Counted from the stretch's first letter, positions 55,441 to 64,000 are shown. The stretch is DNA of 64,000 nucleotides from Bacteriovorax sp. BSW11_IV (GCF_000447755.1 NZ_AUNE01000036.1:57333-121332), one strand, 5' to 3'. Notes: generated by a model not told the origin, from the sequence alone. Translations and numbers: made by a program.

Positions 55441-56010
55441 AAGGAAAAAAACAGTGGTGGACAGGGTAAATTCCAAAGAAAGGATACTGGCCCTAGAGTA
55501 AACGAACAAATCAGAATTCCCGAGTGTAGACTAATTGGCGACGATGGTACGGCCTATGGTGTAGTGTCTATGGATGAGGCGCGTCGTATTGCTGATGAGA
55601 GTGGAGTTGATTTGATTGAAGTTTCACCAACTGCGAAGCCTCCTGTAGTAAAGGTCATGGATTTCGGAAAGTATAAGTACGAAATTCAAAAGAAGGCCCA
55701 AGAGGCGAAGAAAAAGCAGACTCAAGCTCAACTAAAAGAAATCCAGTTCAAGCCAAATATTGAGGCACATGATCTTATGACTAAACTTAAACATTGTGAG
55801 CGCTTCCTTGCTCAAGGTGATAAAGTTAAAATGGTTATGCAATTTCGTGGGCGTGAAATGGCCTATAAAGATGCTGGGATGGAAAAGTTTAAGTCTATTC
55901 TTGAAACAGTTACGGCCATGGGCTCAACTGTTGAGGCCGAGCCAAAGTTCATGGGAAATAGAATCATCACGATCGTTTCACCAGACAAGGCCCTTCCTAA
56001 AAAGAAATAG
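55438..56010 (+). CDS. infC: Translation initiation factor IF-3
   Basis: A 190-residue IF3 beginning at an AUU codon. The N-terminal domain (RVNEQIRIPECRLIGDDGTAYGV) and the C-terminal domain (EIQFKPNIEAHD...) match the family; a GTG start at 55564 would cut away most of the N domain. IF3 discriminates against non-AUG starts, so AUU provides autoregulation as in E. coli. It has its own terminator at 56035; rpmI and rplT follow. Confidence 0.93.
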   Translation: MKEKNSGGQGKFQRKDTGPRVNEQIRIPECRLIGDDGTAYGVVSMDEARRIADESGVDLIEVSPTAKPPVVKVMDFGKYKYEIQKKAQEAKKKQTQAQLKEIQFKPNIEAHDLMTKLKHCERFLAQGDKVKMVMQFRGREMAYKDAGMEKFKSILETVTAMGSTVEAEPKFMGNRIITIVSPDKALPKKK

Positions 56011-56034
56011 TATTTATTCGTAAATATCTGAAAT

Positions 56035-56060
56035 AAGGAGACTTGCCGTCTCCTTTTTTT
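56035..56060 (+). terminator. Intrinsic terminator after infC
   Basis: AAGGAGAC and GTCTCCTT form an 8-bp stem around TTGCC, followed by TTTTTTT. It may separate infC from rpmI-rplT, which then need their own promoter in 56061-56205. Confidence 0.88.
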
Positions 56061-56205
56061 ATTGAGTAGGATGAAAAGTTAGAACTTCGCGTAAATAATA
56101 TGCAAAGGCCTTACTTTTCCTTTTACATTTCGCCCACTTATTGGTATTTAAATGTGCTTCATACATTATTTTTTGGTCTTAAATATAGAATGGTAGGAGT
56201 TAACA

Positions 56206-56403
56206 ATGCCTAAAATGAAGACGAGAAGAGCTGTTGCAAAGAGATTTACAGCAGTTGGAAATGGTAAGCTTAAAAGAGCAAAAGCGAACCTAAGACACAT
56301 TCTTGAAAAAAGAAGTCAAAAGCGTAAGAACAAAGCTGGTAAAACTGCTTACGTTCACGAAGCTGACTACAATAAAGTAAAGAGATGTCTCCCATACGTT
56401 TAA
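56206..56403 (+). CDS. rpmI: Ribosomal protein L35
   Basis: A 65-residue, very basic protein with MPKMKTRRAVAKRF and KANLRHILEKRS, the L35 pattern and size. It is part of the 50S subunit. GTAGGAG precedes the ATG. Followed by rplT after ~100 bases. Codon use is optimised and GGCC-free. Confidence 0.96.
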   Translation: MPKMKTRRAVAKRFTAVGNGKLKRAKANLRHILEKRSQKRKNKAGKTAYVHEADYNKVKRCLPYV

Positions 56404-56504
56404 TCGATTGATTAACGTATTTTTTAGTAACTGACTGAGGCTTGGGAAAAATTTTATTAAAAGAGCCATTGGCCCCCAAAGCATCGTTTTAAAGGAGAGT
56501 TAAA

Positions 56505-56849
56505 ATGTCTAGAGTTAGAAGAGGTTTTAAAGCTAGAAGAAGAAGAAACAAAGTTCTTAAACTTGCCAAAGGTTTTCACTTTGACAGAAGAACTAAGTAC
56601 AAGCACACTGCTGAAACTGTTAAGCGTGCGCTTCACTATACATACATCGGTAGAAGACTACTTAAGAGAGATATGCGTAAACTTTGGATTACAAGAATCT
56701 CTGCAGCGTCAAAGCTTGTAGGTACTTCTTACTCGAAGTTCATGGGTACTCTTAAGAACAAAGGTTGTACTCTTAACAGAAAAATGCTTTCTGAGATTGC
56801 TGCTAGAGACTTCGACGGTTTCAAGGCAATTTTCGAAGCAACTAAGTAA
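56505..56849 (+). CDS. rplT: Ribosomal protein L20
   Basis: A 114-residue L20: SRVRRGFKARRRRNKVLKLAKGF at the start and GTLKNKGCTLNRKMLSEIA near the end. It nucleates 50S assembly and often represses its own operon. GGAGAG precedes the ATG. I cannot identify the L20-binding pseudoknot by eye. A strong terminator follows. Confidence 0.96.
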   Translation: MSRVRRGFKARRRRNKVLKLAKGFHFDRRTKYKHTAETVKRALHYTYIGRRLLKRDMRKLWITRISAASKLVGTSYSKFMGTLKNKGCTLNRKMLSEIAARDFDGFKAIFEATK

Positions 56850-56903
56850 TCGTCAATTAATAATTTCAAGACCAAAAATAGTGATTTATTGATGATATAA
56901 AGG

Positions 56904-56932
56904 AAGGCCCAAGCAATTGGGCCTTTTTTTTG
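56904..56932 (+). terminator. Intrinsic terminator after rplT
   Basis: AAGGCCCAA and TTGGGCCTT pair perfectly (9 bp) around GCAA, followed by eight T. Confidence 0.93.
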
Positions 56933-57026
56933 TCTATTTTTTAGACGACATTGTAATTGCTTCTCTTCATATGGAGAGAGCTCATAGTTCTCGTTAAAAT
57001 ATCACCATCTTCCATCGGTGGTATTT

Positions 57027-58553
57027 ATGAAATTATCTCTATCATTTCTTTTGCTCATTTCATCTCTTGCAAACGCAGAGCTTTTAAATTCCGGCTATGC
57101 CGTCGAGAAAAGTTCAACATGTGCAGGTTTTCCACGCGTTTCAATTTCTTCTCCACAAGGGAGCTGTGTCGGCCTCGTTGTTGATAAAGGAGAAGGGTTA
57201 AAGATGCCTAGAAGGATTGTAGAGTATCGTGAAAACGAGTTTTACATTACAGATATGGGAAGTTGGGCAAAAAATAATGGAACTCTTTGGAAGCTTGTTA
57301 TCGAAGAAAATGGTTATAAGAATTTAACAAAAGTTCTAACAAAACTTGATCGCCCGCATGGCCTGCAGATTGGACCCGATGGCAGAATTTATATTGGAGA
57401 AGCTGGTCGCATTAGTTCTATCGATCCTACTGCCAATGAAAATATTGAAAGAAAAGATTTTATCGTGAATCTTCCTGTTGAGGGATCTCATCCATTAACT
57501 CATTTTATTTTTACTTCACAAAATAGTGTGCTCGTTAATATTGGCGCCCCAACTGATCAGTGTCTAACTGAATCTGGAAAACCGATTTATCCTTGTGAGC
57601 AATATAAAAATGAGGCCCAAGTTCGCGAGTATCTTCTCGATGATAAGGGAAATGTTACGGGTGAATTTGTTGTACAAGGAAGAGGACTTAGAAATTCAAT
57701 GGCCCTTGCTGAAAATCTTTTTGGAGATTTTTTTCAAGGTGAAAATAGTATGGACTTCAAAGAACTTCATGAACCAAAAGAAGAAATTAATCTTCTTGGA
57801 AATGGAAAACATTTTGGTTGGCCATATTGTTATGAAAAAGATTCTTTAAATCCTAAATTTAAAAAATCACTTTTTAATCGCAAAATGCCAAAAATAGATT
57901 GTTCTGATTACGAAGCACCTGTTGCTTTTTTACCTTCGCACAGTGCACCCCTTGATATGTTTTTTTATCGTGGAGAGGCGCTCTCTTTTTTCAAAAATAA
58001 ACTTGTCGTATCACTTCACGGCTATCGAGAAACAGGTCATCGCTTAGTGGCCTTTGATCTTGACGAAAATGAAAGACCAGTTGGTGAGGCCAAAGAAATT
58101 ATAAATGGATGGGAAGCAAAAGTAGGTGTGCGCCCGAGAGGGGCACCTGTTGGTATGAGTGAAGGAAGTGACGGTAAGCTATGGTTTGTAGAGGATAAAA
58201 ATGGAACTGTTATGGTTGTGGCCCCAAGTCTTCAAGATGACGTAACTACTGATAATAATAGTGGGCAGGTGGAATATTCTGACCTCGCCATTGGAAAATA
58301 CGAAGCTTTGCAAAAAGGATTTTTCACAAAAAATTGCACAAGTTGTCACCAAATTTTTGAGGGAGATAGCGAGGCAAGCATAAAAAATCTTATTGATTCC
58401 GGACTCGTAAAACCTCGCATGGCCAATTCAAGTGAGCTATACTTAAGAATATTAGGACAAGGTGAAGGGCGGCCAATGCCCCCTGGAGCTAATCATTTGT
58501 TGAGTGATGAGGATAAAGAACTCGTCAAGGATTGGATAAACTCTATTAGATAA
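57027..58553 (+). CDS. PQQ-type sugar dehydrogenase with C-terminal cytochrome c domain
   Basis: A 508-residue exported protein. ATG at 57027 gives signal MKLSLSFLLLISSLANA. Residues ~20-410 form a soluble glucose/sorbosone dehydrogenase-like beta-propeller (HGLQIGPDGRIYIGE, GKHFGWPYC, RGAPVGMSEG). The C-terminal ~75 residues carry a heme c site CTSCH (~437-441) and a downstream Met (RPMPPG) as possible sixth ligand. It oxidises a sugar or other alcohol in the periplasm and passes electrons through its own heme. The response regulator gene starts 12 bases after its stop. Confidence 0.82.
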   Translation: MKLSLSFLLLISSLANAELLNSGYAVEKSSTCAGFPRVSISSPQGSCVGLVVDKGEGLKMPRRIVEYRENEFYITDMGSWAKNNGTLWKLVIEENGYKNLTKVLTKLDRPHGLQIGPDGRIYIGEAGRISSIDPTANENIERKDFIVNLPVEGSHPLTHFIFTSQNSVLVNIGAPTDQCLTESGKPIYPCEQYKNEAQVREYLLDDKGNVTGEFVVQGRGLRNSMALAENLFGDFFQGENSMDFKELHEPKEEINLLGNGKHFGWPYCYEKDSLNPKFKKSLFNRKMPKIDCSDYEAPVAFLPSHSAPLDMFFYRGEALSFFKNKLVVSLHGYRETGHRLVAFDLDENERPVGEAKEIINGWEAKVGVRPRGAPVGMSEGSDGKLWFVEDKNGTVMVVAPSLQDDVTTDNNSGQVEYSDLAIGKYEALQKGFFTKNCTSCHQIFEGDSEASIKNLIDSGLVKPRMANSSELYLRILGQGEGRPMPPGANHLLSDEDKELVKDWINSIR

Positions 58554-58565
58554 AAGTATTTGCTC

Positions 58566-59246
58566 ATGAAAAAAAAGATCTTATGCATTGAGGACAACCC
58601 GACTATGAGGGTATTGGTTGAAGCCGTTTTACGTGATGAATATGAAGTCATTACGGCCGAGGATGGACAAAACGGTCTAAAGGAACTTTTTGTTAAAAGG
58701 CCTGATCTTATTGTTCTAGATATTATGTTGCCCGATATGAGTGGCCATGATGTTTGCGCAAGAATTAAGAGTTCACCAGAGCACGCTGATATTCCAATCA
58801 TCATGCTTTCATCAAATACAGACGTAGAATCAAAAGTAACATCATATAAATTAGGTGCTATCAACTATGTTGAGAAGCCTTTTGATCGCAATGAATTTAA
58901 GGCCATGATTGGCAGTATTCTCTCAAGGGCCGTAAGCAAAGGCATGAACCTCGCCTATGGTGATATGAACTTCTCATTGGACTCTCAGAGCGTTTCTGTT
59001 TCAGGAAAGAAGGTCGAGCTTACTCCTAGTGAGTTTAAACTTCTTGTGGCCATTGTAAAAGAGCGTGGCGCTATTGTTGAGCGCTCAACCCTAGTAAAAC
59101 TTTTTGGTGAAAATAGTGATGAAGAAAGTGTTGATAGAATTATAAATTATCACATGAGTCTTCTACGTAAAAAAGTTTCTCATTCTAAAGTTCGTATTAG
59201 TTCAATTTATGGCCGTGGCTATAAGGCCCAGGTTCACGAAGCTTAG
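58566..59246 (+). CDS. OmpR/PhoB-family response regulator
   Basis: A 226-residue regulator starting at ATG 58566. Receiver: IEDN, phosphorylatable D52 (LDIMLP), KPF; winged helix near the C-terminus (LTPSEFKLLVAIVKE... GRGYKAQ). No kinase gene is adjacent. It directly follows the dehydrogenase gene and converges with the DUF547 gene. Target unknown. Confidence 0.88.
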   Translation: MKKKILCIEDNPTMRVLVEAVLRDEYEVITAEDGQNGLKELFVKRPDLIVLDIMLPDMSGHDVCARIKSSPEHADIPIIMLSSNTDVESKVTSYKLGAINYVEKPFDRNEFKAMIGSILSRAVSKGMNLAYGDMNFSLDSQSVSVSGKKVELTPSEFKLLVAIVKERGAIVERSTLVKLFGENSDEESVDRIINYHMSLLRKKVSHSKVRISSIYGRGYKAQVHEA

Positions 59247-59248
59247 AA

Positions 59249-60010
59249 TCAGTTCACGTCATTCAATGACCAATCATATACAGAGTAACGAATTTCAATA
59301 TCCTCTCTTTTTAAGGCCTCAATAAGTTTGAGGTCTTCGAGGTAGGGGATAAGCCAGTCTACGAGATCGACTCCATCTTTTTCAAAATCTTCTTTATACC
59401 ATTCAAATATAGGTGAGAGAGTGAGACGCTTTCTTTTATAATTATAGTAATTTTTTTGCTCGTCTTTGAGAAAATTGCGTGTGCTTTTTGTGAGGTAAAA
59501 TTCTAAGTTCTCTGCTGTTAGCGCCACGGGATTAAGGGGAGGACAGCCTTTGGCCGCACACACGAGTACAAAATGAATACGAGGCTCATTAAATGCTTTT
59601 CTTATGAGAAGATGTTCAATGGTGTCGAGGTCAATTTTTTCACCGAGTAGAAATATGAATTTCTTTTTCCATGGTGATGAAAAAAGGCCACCAATTTCTT
59701 TGATGGATTTTACAGGATAGTTGTCGATAATTAGTTTTAAGGTAAAGGCATTGTAGGCGTTGATAAGAAAGCTCAGTCTCTGATCTCTATTGAAGGTGTT
59801 GTACTCATCTTTAGTAACTTGACTCATTTCTTTGAGGTAACGATCTAAATTTTTTGACTCGTTATTTTTGATATTCTCATAGCGCACTTGAGTTGAAAAT
59901 TCATTGTGAATGCAATTGCGACCTAAAAGATCGTTAAAAAGTTTATGAGTATGATCAAAGGCCAAAGTGCTATTCATAAATGTAAATAAGACGAGAAGAA
60001 TGGTTCGCAT
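59249..60010 (-). CDS. DUF547 family exported protein
   Basis: A 253-residue protein; ATG at 60010 follows AGGATAGG and gives signal MRTILLVLFTFMNSTLA. The DUF547 pattern is visible: FLINAYNAFTLK, then EPRIHFVLVCAAKGCPPL, and the acidic/aromatic end. The family is of unknown activity, with Cys/His residues suggestive of a papain-like fold. Divergent from the sigma factor gene, 65 bases apart. Confidence 0.8.
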   Translation of the reverse strand: MRTILLVLFTFMNSTLAFDHTHKLFNDLLGRNCIHNEFSTQVRYENIKNNESKNLDRYLKEMSQVTKDEYNTFNRDQRLSFLINAYNAFTLKLIIDNYPVKSIKEIGGLFSSPWKKKFIFLLGEKIDLDTIEHLLIRKAFNEPRIHFVLVCAAKGCPPLNPVALTAENLEFYLTKSTRNFLKDEQKNYYNYKRKRLTLSPIFEWYKEDFEKDGVDLVDWLIPYLEDLKLIEALKREDIEIRYSVYDWSLNDVN

Positions 60011-60075
60011 AATCCTATCCTTGTGTTTGCACCTCTCAATTGTATAATAGAGAAAAAATAGCTCCAAGGAATTCT

Positions 60076-60654
60076 GTGACAGATCATTTTAGAGACCCTC
60101 AATTTTTAGATAGGCTTAAGGCCTTAGACGAAAGTGCTGTAAATGAGGTGGTTTGTGCTTATACATCACATCTTGTGAGTGCGGGCATGGGTCAGGGTCT
60201 AGGGGAAGATCAATCCCAAGATGTGTGTCACAATACATGGATAACTTTCTTTGAGGTACTTCCGCGCTTTGAGGGGCGAAGTCACATACGTACTTTTCTC
60301 TTTGGCATTTTCTATCATAAAGTATCTGAGTATCGTCGCCAAAAAATGAAATTTGAAAATTATGATCCTATTGACGACATTTTAGAATCTCGATTCAAAG
60401 AGGATGGCCATTGGCTTGGAGATGTGCGGGACCCTTCGACATATTTGGAAGAAGGCCAGATGTTAAAGATCGTAGAAAATTGTATGGAAAAGCTTCCAGA
60501 TGTACAAAAGGCCGTTTTAAATATGCGTCTTATTGAAGAATTTTCTACAGAAGAAATTTGCGAAGTTTTAAAAATTACGGCCTCAAATTTTCGTCAATTG
60601 CTTTTTCGAGGCCGCTCGCGTGTAAAAGAATGTGTTGAATCACATCTTAATTAA
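60076..60654 (+). CDS. ECF-like RNA polymerase sigma factor
   Basis: A 192-residue sigma-70 family protein of ECF size. The region 2 stretch (SQDVCHNTWITFFEVLPRFEG then IRTFLFGIFYHKVSEYRR) and region 4 (LPDVQKAVLNMRLIEEFSTEEICEVLKI) are clear. GTG at 60076 follows AAGGA; a TTG at 60040 adds unsupported residues. No anti-sigma gene is recognised nearby; the divergent DUF547 protein and convergent matrixin lipoprotein are exported. Targets unknown. Confidence 0.85.
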   Translation: MTDHFRDPQFLDRLKALDESAVNEVVCAYTSHLVSAGMGQGLGEDQSQDVCHNTWITFFEVLPRFEGRSHIRTFLFGIFYHKVSEYRRQKMKFENYDPIDDILESRFKEDGHWLGDVRDPSTYLEEGQMLKIVENCMEKLPDVQKAVLNMRLIEEFSTEEICEVLKITASNFRQLLFRGRSRVKECVESHLN

Positions 60655-61499
60655 TGCTCTTCAACCAACTTTCCATTTAGATAGTGTAGACATTTTCCAC
60701 TAGGCATTAACTCAATAACACCACGATAAACATTGCCTCGCTTTTGAGGAGCGTCTTCGCTTTTAGAAAATTTTCCTAGCACTGGATCTTCTGCAGTAAG
60801 GGCAGTGTCCTCATAAATGGTGTTTATAAGTTCTTTATCAATAGTGTAAACTTGTCTTTTCACTTCATCCGTACCCAATGTACTAAGCATTATACTTGGG
60901 GCCAGTGATTTGGATACGTGCTTTAGACCCACAAGATGGCCAAGCTCGTGGAGAATTACTGTTGGAAAATCATACTTATAGGTAACACCTGATGCGGCCG
61001 CTGAGTAGTTGTAGTATTCGTAGTTCACCAAAATATCACCATGGATAATTTCATAGTAATTTCCTGTTGGTGAAAAGATTTCTTGGGCCCAGTACTGGGT
61101 GACAGCAAGGGCCTCTGCTTTAAATTCAGCAGGCCATGAGTTAAGTAAATAGATTCCTACAGTCGAATCATTATAGCTATCGGCAAGTGCTGGTTCATAA
61201 TTGGCAATATATCCTGCATTGAAATTATAAAGTGTGCCAGCATCATAGGCCGTATTCCACAATTTCATCATTTGCTGGATGCTATCGTTACCACTTGTTT
61301 CATCATAACTATCGATGGTTGAAGTGTTGAAGTCTGTTGAGATTTTTACGGCCAAAGGCAACTTGCTTGCAGGCCAGCGTGTCGTAAGATTAGATCCAGA
61401 ACCTGAGGCCCCAGATGTTGAGAGAGAGCTTTTCTCTGTCTTTTGACCCATACAACTGGTCAGTAATATTAGCGATAAAATATAGGGTTTAAATTTCAA
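60651..61499 (-). CDS. Matrixin-like zinc protease lipoprotein
   Basis: A 282-residue lipoprotein. The start is TTG at 61499: GGGAG precedes it with 7-base spacing and the product has lipobox LLTSC near residue 16. Catalytic motif HELGHLVGLKH at ~182-192 is a metzincin site, with a Met-turn candidate PSIML soon after. A Ser/Gly-rich segment follows the anchor. Likely surface-exposed peptidase. Its stop overlaps that of the sigma factor gene. Confidence 0.82.
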   Translation of the reverse strand: MKFKPYILSLILLTSCMGQKTEKSSLSTSGASGSGSNLTTRWPASKLPLAVKISTDFNTSTIDSYDETSGNDSIQQMMKLWNTAYDAGTLYNFNAGYIANYEPALADSYNDSTVGIYLLNSWPAEFKAEALAVTQYWAQEIFSPTGNYYEIIHGDILVNYEYYNYSAAASGVTYKYDFPTVILHELGHLVGLKHVSKSLAPSIMLSTLGTDEVKRQVYTIDKELINTIYEDTALTAEDPVLGKFSKSEDAPQKRGNVYRGVIELMPSGKCLHYLNGKLVEEH

Positions 61500-61584
61500 A
61501 GTCCATCTCCCGTTTGCAAAGAACAAATCGGTTGATGGACTTTTTTAATTAAGAATTTAAGACAGAGCTTTTAACTCTTGTATT

Positions 61585-62229
61585 CTACTTGTTTGATTTT
61601 GCGTGGTCTGCAAGAAATTGGTTTAGTCCAATATCTGTTAGAGGATGCTTGAAGAGTTGCTTCATAACTTTAAGTGGCATTGTCGCAACATCTGCACCTG
61701 CAAGAGCACAGTCTTTAACGTGGATAGAGTGTCTGATAGAGGCCGCAAGAACTTGAGTTGTGAACCCATAGTTGTCATAGATCGCACGGATTTCGTGAAT
61801 CAGTTGCATACCATCTTGACCAACATCATCTAGTCTGCCAAGAAAGGGAGAAATATAAGTAGCACCATTTTTAGCTGCAAGAAGAGCTTGGTTGGCAGAG
61901 AAACAAAGTGTTACGTTCGTTCTGATATCATTGTCAGAGAACCACTTACAAGCAGAGATTCCGTCTTCTGTTAGAGGAAGTTTGATAACAACGTTGTCAT
62001 GAAGCTCAGCAAGTGCCGCACCTTCTTTAATCATAGCTTCTCTTTCAGTTGAAATAACTTCAGCAGAGATTGGTCCGTCGATGATTTTACAGATATCAGT
62101 GATAACATCTTTTTGTGAGCGACCAGTTTGAGCGATTAAGCTTGGGTTTGTAGTAACACCGTCAACAAATCCCCATTTTGCAGCTTGTTCAATTTCAGAA
62201 ATAATCCCTGTATCAAGAAAAAAATCCAT
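61585..62229 (-). CDS. tal: Transaldolase (short TalC/MipB type)
   Basis: A 214-residue transaldolase of the small class. MDFFLDTGIISEI and VTTNPSLI start the family pattern; K83 (VVIKLPLT) is the Schiff-base Lys. It links pentose phosphate sugars with glycolysis; fructose-6-phosphate aldolase activity is an alternative for this class. AAGGAG precedes the ATG. Single gene. Confidence 0.92.
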   Translation of the reverse strand: MDFFLDTGIISEIEQAAKWGFVDGVTTNPSLIAQTGRSQKDVITDICKIIDGPISAEVISTEREAMIKEGAALAELHDNVVIKLPLTEDGISACKWFSDNDIRTNVTLCFSANQALLAAKNGATYISPFLGRLDDVGQDGMQLIHEIRAIYDNYGFTTQVLAASIRHSIHVKDCALAGADVATMPLKVMKQLFKHPLTDIGLNQFLADHAKSNK

Positions 62230-62334
62230 AACGACTCCTTAAGTTTTTTATGCCTATAAAATATCAATCCCGAGGCCATGCGACAAGTTTTTCCGCTCAT
62301 GGCGCGCCCTGATTGAGTGAGTCATAATAGGATT

Positions 62335-63156
62335 ATGGTTAAGATTGGTTTATTGGCCCTTTCTCTGTTTTGTTTAGCGCCCTCTGTTATGGGTGAGGAC
62401 TTTGTTTTAACAAAGTCGCAAGGCAAAAACCGTAAGGCCGTTGCAGACAATAAATTTGCTACTAAAGACCAAACGACAGGTCTTGACTCGTTCTACGATA
62501 AAGATGTCAATTACGCCAAGTTCTCTGGCCGCATTACCGACAGAGATAAGTCAAGTAATCTCATGAAGGTGAGCTCCGAAAACTCAGTCGTACGCTTTTT
62601 TCGTGCTGGTGATAAAATCAATTTTCATGTGGCCACAATGCGCGATCGTGACCCGTGCATAGGCTATATTCGCTCTTCTGAAAAAGGCTATTTTACAATT
62701 TATGCTGAAGACTTAACGCCATGTTGGGGTGGAGAGCTCTACTTTAGAAGAGGAACAGTTATTATTGTCGATTCCCGCGATTTATCAAAACGTGTGGAAG
62801 AGGCCTCACTTTATAGAGTTGCGCTTCTTCGTAGGAAGAAAGATTACTTCAACCAACTCAATAGAGTGAATCATTTTATTTGGGCCTTTGATCAAGAGAA
62901 AATGAAATTGGCAGCCGAATATGACAAGAAAATTATGGAACTCACACGTGATAAAGAGCGTGCCCTAGATGCTCTGATTGGTAAGAAAGGCGATTACGCC
63001 AAATTGCAACGCGAGCTTGCTTTCCAACTTGATGAGCTTGAAAAAGATTTAGACTTCTACAGAATTGAGCGCACGGAACTTTATGTGGATCGCTGGCATC
63101 AAGATAAAGATTTAGGATTGCCTGTGGCCCCGAGACCACAGGAATTAAAAGATTAA
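62335..63156 (+). CDS. Exported coiled-coil protein, unknown
   Basis: A 273-residue protein with signal peptide MVKIGLLALSLFCLAPSVMG; ATG at 62335 has AGGA close upstream. Residues ~60-150 form a small domain (VRFFRAGDKINFHV... CIGY... CWGG, two Cys), followed by a long coiled coil (~165-250, KMKLAAEYDKKIMEL...). No family recognised. It may be an envelope structural protein. It converges with the recombinase gene. Confidence 0.6.
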   Translation: MVKIGLLALSLFCLAPSVMGEDFVLTKSQGKNRKAVADNKFATKDQTTGLDSFYDKDVNYAKFSGRITDRDKSSNLMKVSSENSVVRFFRAGDKINFHVATMRDRDPCIGYIRSSEKGYFTIYAEDLTPCWGGELYFRRGTVIIVDSRDLSKRVEEASLYRVALLRRKKDYFNQLNRVNHFIWAFDQEKMKLAAEYDKKIMELTRDKERALDALIGKKGDYAKLQRELAFQLDELEKDLDFYRIERTELYVDRWHQDKDLGLPVAPRPQELKD

Positions 63157-63159
63157 AAA

Positions 63160-64000
63160 CTAATGGGCCTTCGCAAAGTGGTTGCGATAAAGTTTTTCTA
63201 AAAATTCATCATTAAAAATATTTTGTTCCATATGTTCACGATAAAGTTTTAGTGAATATGAGGGAGCGACTCCCAACCATTCTTTTATTGAAGTATCATT
63301 TTTCTTTTGTGAGAGCCATTTAAAGATACATGATTGGCGTAAAGATTTTGGTGTTAATGTGATCATCAATTTTTTTCTAATATCTTCAAAGACCACTTCT
63401 AGTCCTCTTGGAGATAGGCCTCCTGAGAGTATGCGATATGGATTTGCATTAAAAAGAATATGATCAAATGTAAGTCCAGCTTCCTTTTTATAAAATGATA
63501 GTTCTTCCTTATATTTTTTCATAACGTCGTTAAAAATTGGGGGAAGAGGTATTGTGTAAGGATCTCTTTTCGGGTGTTGAATAAGAACGCGAGGAGATTC
63601 TCCTAAATAGAGATCGTTCTCTTTAAGGTTTTGCAAATCAGATACTTTTAGGCCGCCACCAAAAATTAAAAGCATGATGACTTGATTTCTTAGTGCACAC
63701 AATTTGGCCATGCCGTTATTGATTTTTTCTTCTTCCAAAAGATGTACCCACAATGTTTTAACATCAATGAATGGCGTAGGTCTTGGGATATCTAAAAACT
63801 TTGGTGAAGTTGGTATTTTTCTCACGGGATTAGTTGCAAAGAGTCCATTGACTACTAGAAAATCAAAGAAAATGCGAAGTGCTTGAACTCGTCTTCTTCT
63901 AGAATTGTCTGAGCTGTATTTATTTTCCAAATAGGCGCCATATTCTAAAACATGGGAAATTTGAAATTGCGTGATGTCAGTACTCTTTTGGGTAAGCTTC
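63160..64000 (-). CDS. Tyrosine recombinase-like protein (partial, active site degenerate)
   Basis: The reading frame stays open to the right edge (N-terminus missing), so the visible ~279 residues include the SAM-like N-terminal domain and catalytic domain of an XerC/D-type recombinase. The Arg I motif reads GGLKVSDL (Lys instead of Arg), the HxxR motif reads KSLRQ (His lost, Arg kept), the third His position reads LGVAPS, while the Tyr in LKLYREH remains. This suggests reduced or absent recombination activity, or a diverged family. Other causes are possible if my alignment is off. Confidence 0.75.
   Translation of the reverse strand, partial: KLTQKSTDITQFQISHVLEYGAYLENKYSSDNSRRRRVQALRIFFDFLVVNGLFATNPVRKIPTSPKFLDIPRPTPFIDVKTLWVHLLEEEKINNGMAKLCALRNQVIMLLIFGGGLKVSDLQNLKENDLYLGESPRVLIQHPKRDPYTIPLPPIFNDVMKKYKEELSFYKKEAGLTFDHILFNANPYRILSGGLSPRGLEVVFEDIRKKLMITLTPKSLRQSCIFKWLSQKKNDTSIKEWLGVAPSYSLKLYREHMEQNIFNDEFLEKLYRNHFAKAH

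Noticed and set aside
55564..56010. infC starting at GTG 55564
   Set aside because: It removes most of the IF3 N-terminal domain, which is encoded upstream in the same frame from the ATT at 55438.
56061..56205. L20 autoregulatory pseudoknot upstream of rpmI
   Set aside because: Cannot be established by eye; needs covariation analysis.
1..64000. CRISPR arrays, tRNA or rRNA genes, insertion sequences
   Set aside because: No tandem repeat-spacer pattern, cloverleaf or transposase was seen; the tyrosine recombinase at the right edge is isolated.

Overview
The window is about 64 kb of low-GC (high 30s percent by eye), gene-dense bacterial chromosome. No rRNA, tRNA, CRISPR array, insertion sequence or prophage was seen. 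The mix fits a Gram-negative with a large exported proteome: many signal-peptide and lipobox proteins, beta-barrel-like C-termini, an FHA protein, two-component systems, and a SdhCAB complex with a b558-type cytochrome. Gene content and AT-rich style suggest Bdellovibrionota, perhaps Bacteriovorax or Halobacteriovorax. That placement is inference; no 16S marker is present.

Layout. 1-3023: partial tgt and an FHA/RDD membrane protein. 3194-12239: an outer-membrane-type protein, a DEAD-box helicase, a truncated globin and a run of small exported proteins and lipoproteins of unknown role. 12257-18453: dksA, an ABC exporter with three small co-directional genes, queE and a SprT-like protein. 18529-24284: a 1286-residue metalloprotease lipoprotein co-transcribed with a barrel-like lipoprotein. 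24414-27811: sdhCAB. 28061-32473: rlmN, a DCC protein, and a probable sulfur module (TauE-like permease, Crp/Fnr regulator, MBL-fold hydrolase) with two FNR-like sites. 32642-39755: a hybrid kinase without its phosphoacceptor His, an HD-GYP protein, a YceI protein, a phosphodiesterase and a second kinase with a degraded ATP-binding domain. 39775-40959: an M28 peptidase.

41068-48757 is a tightly packed heme operon, hemA-hemCD-hemL-kinase-regulator-hemE-hemN, with a two-component pair between hemL and hemE. This resembles the Leptospira hem cluster with HemKR as I recall it. A direct repeat upstream of hemA matches the remembered HemR hem-box (TGACA-N6-TGACA) at 9 of 10 positions. The GluTR is short and divergent, and HemC and HemD appear fused.

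48925-56849: a Na/Pi symporter, a GMP reductase-like enzyme, a PlsB-like acyltransferase, a CDF transporter, infC (which appears to start at AUU), rpmI and rplT. 57027-64000: a PQQ-type dehydrogenase fused to cytochrome c, an OmpR-type regulator, a DUF547 protein, an ECF-like sigma factor, a matrixin-like lipoprotein, transaldolase, a coiled-coil exported protein and a tyrosine recombinase cut by the window edge whose active-site residues look substituted.
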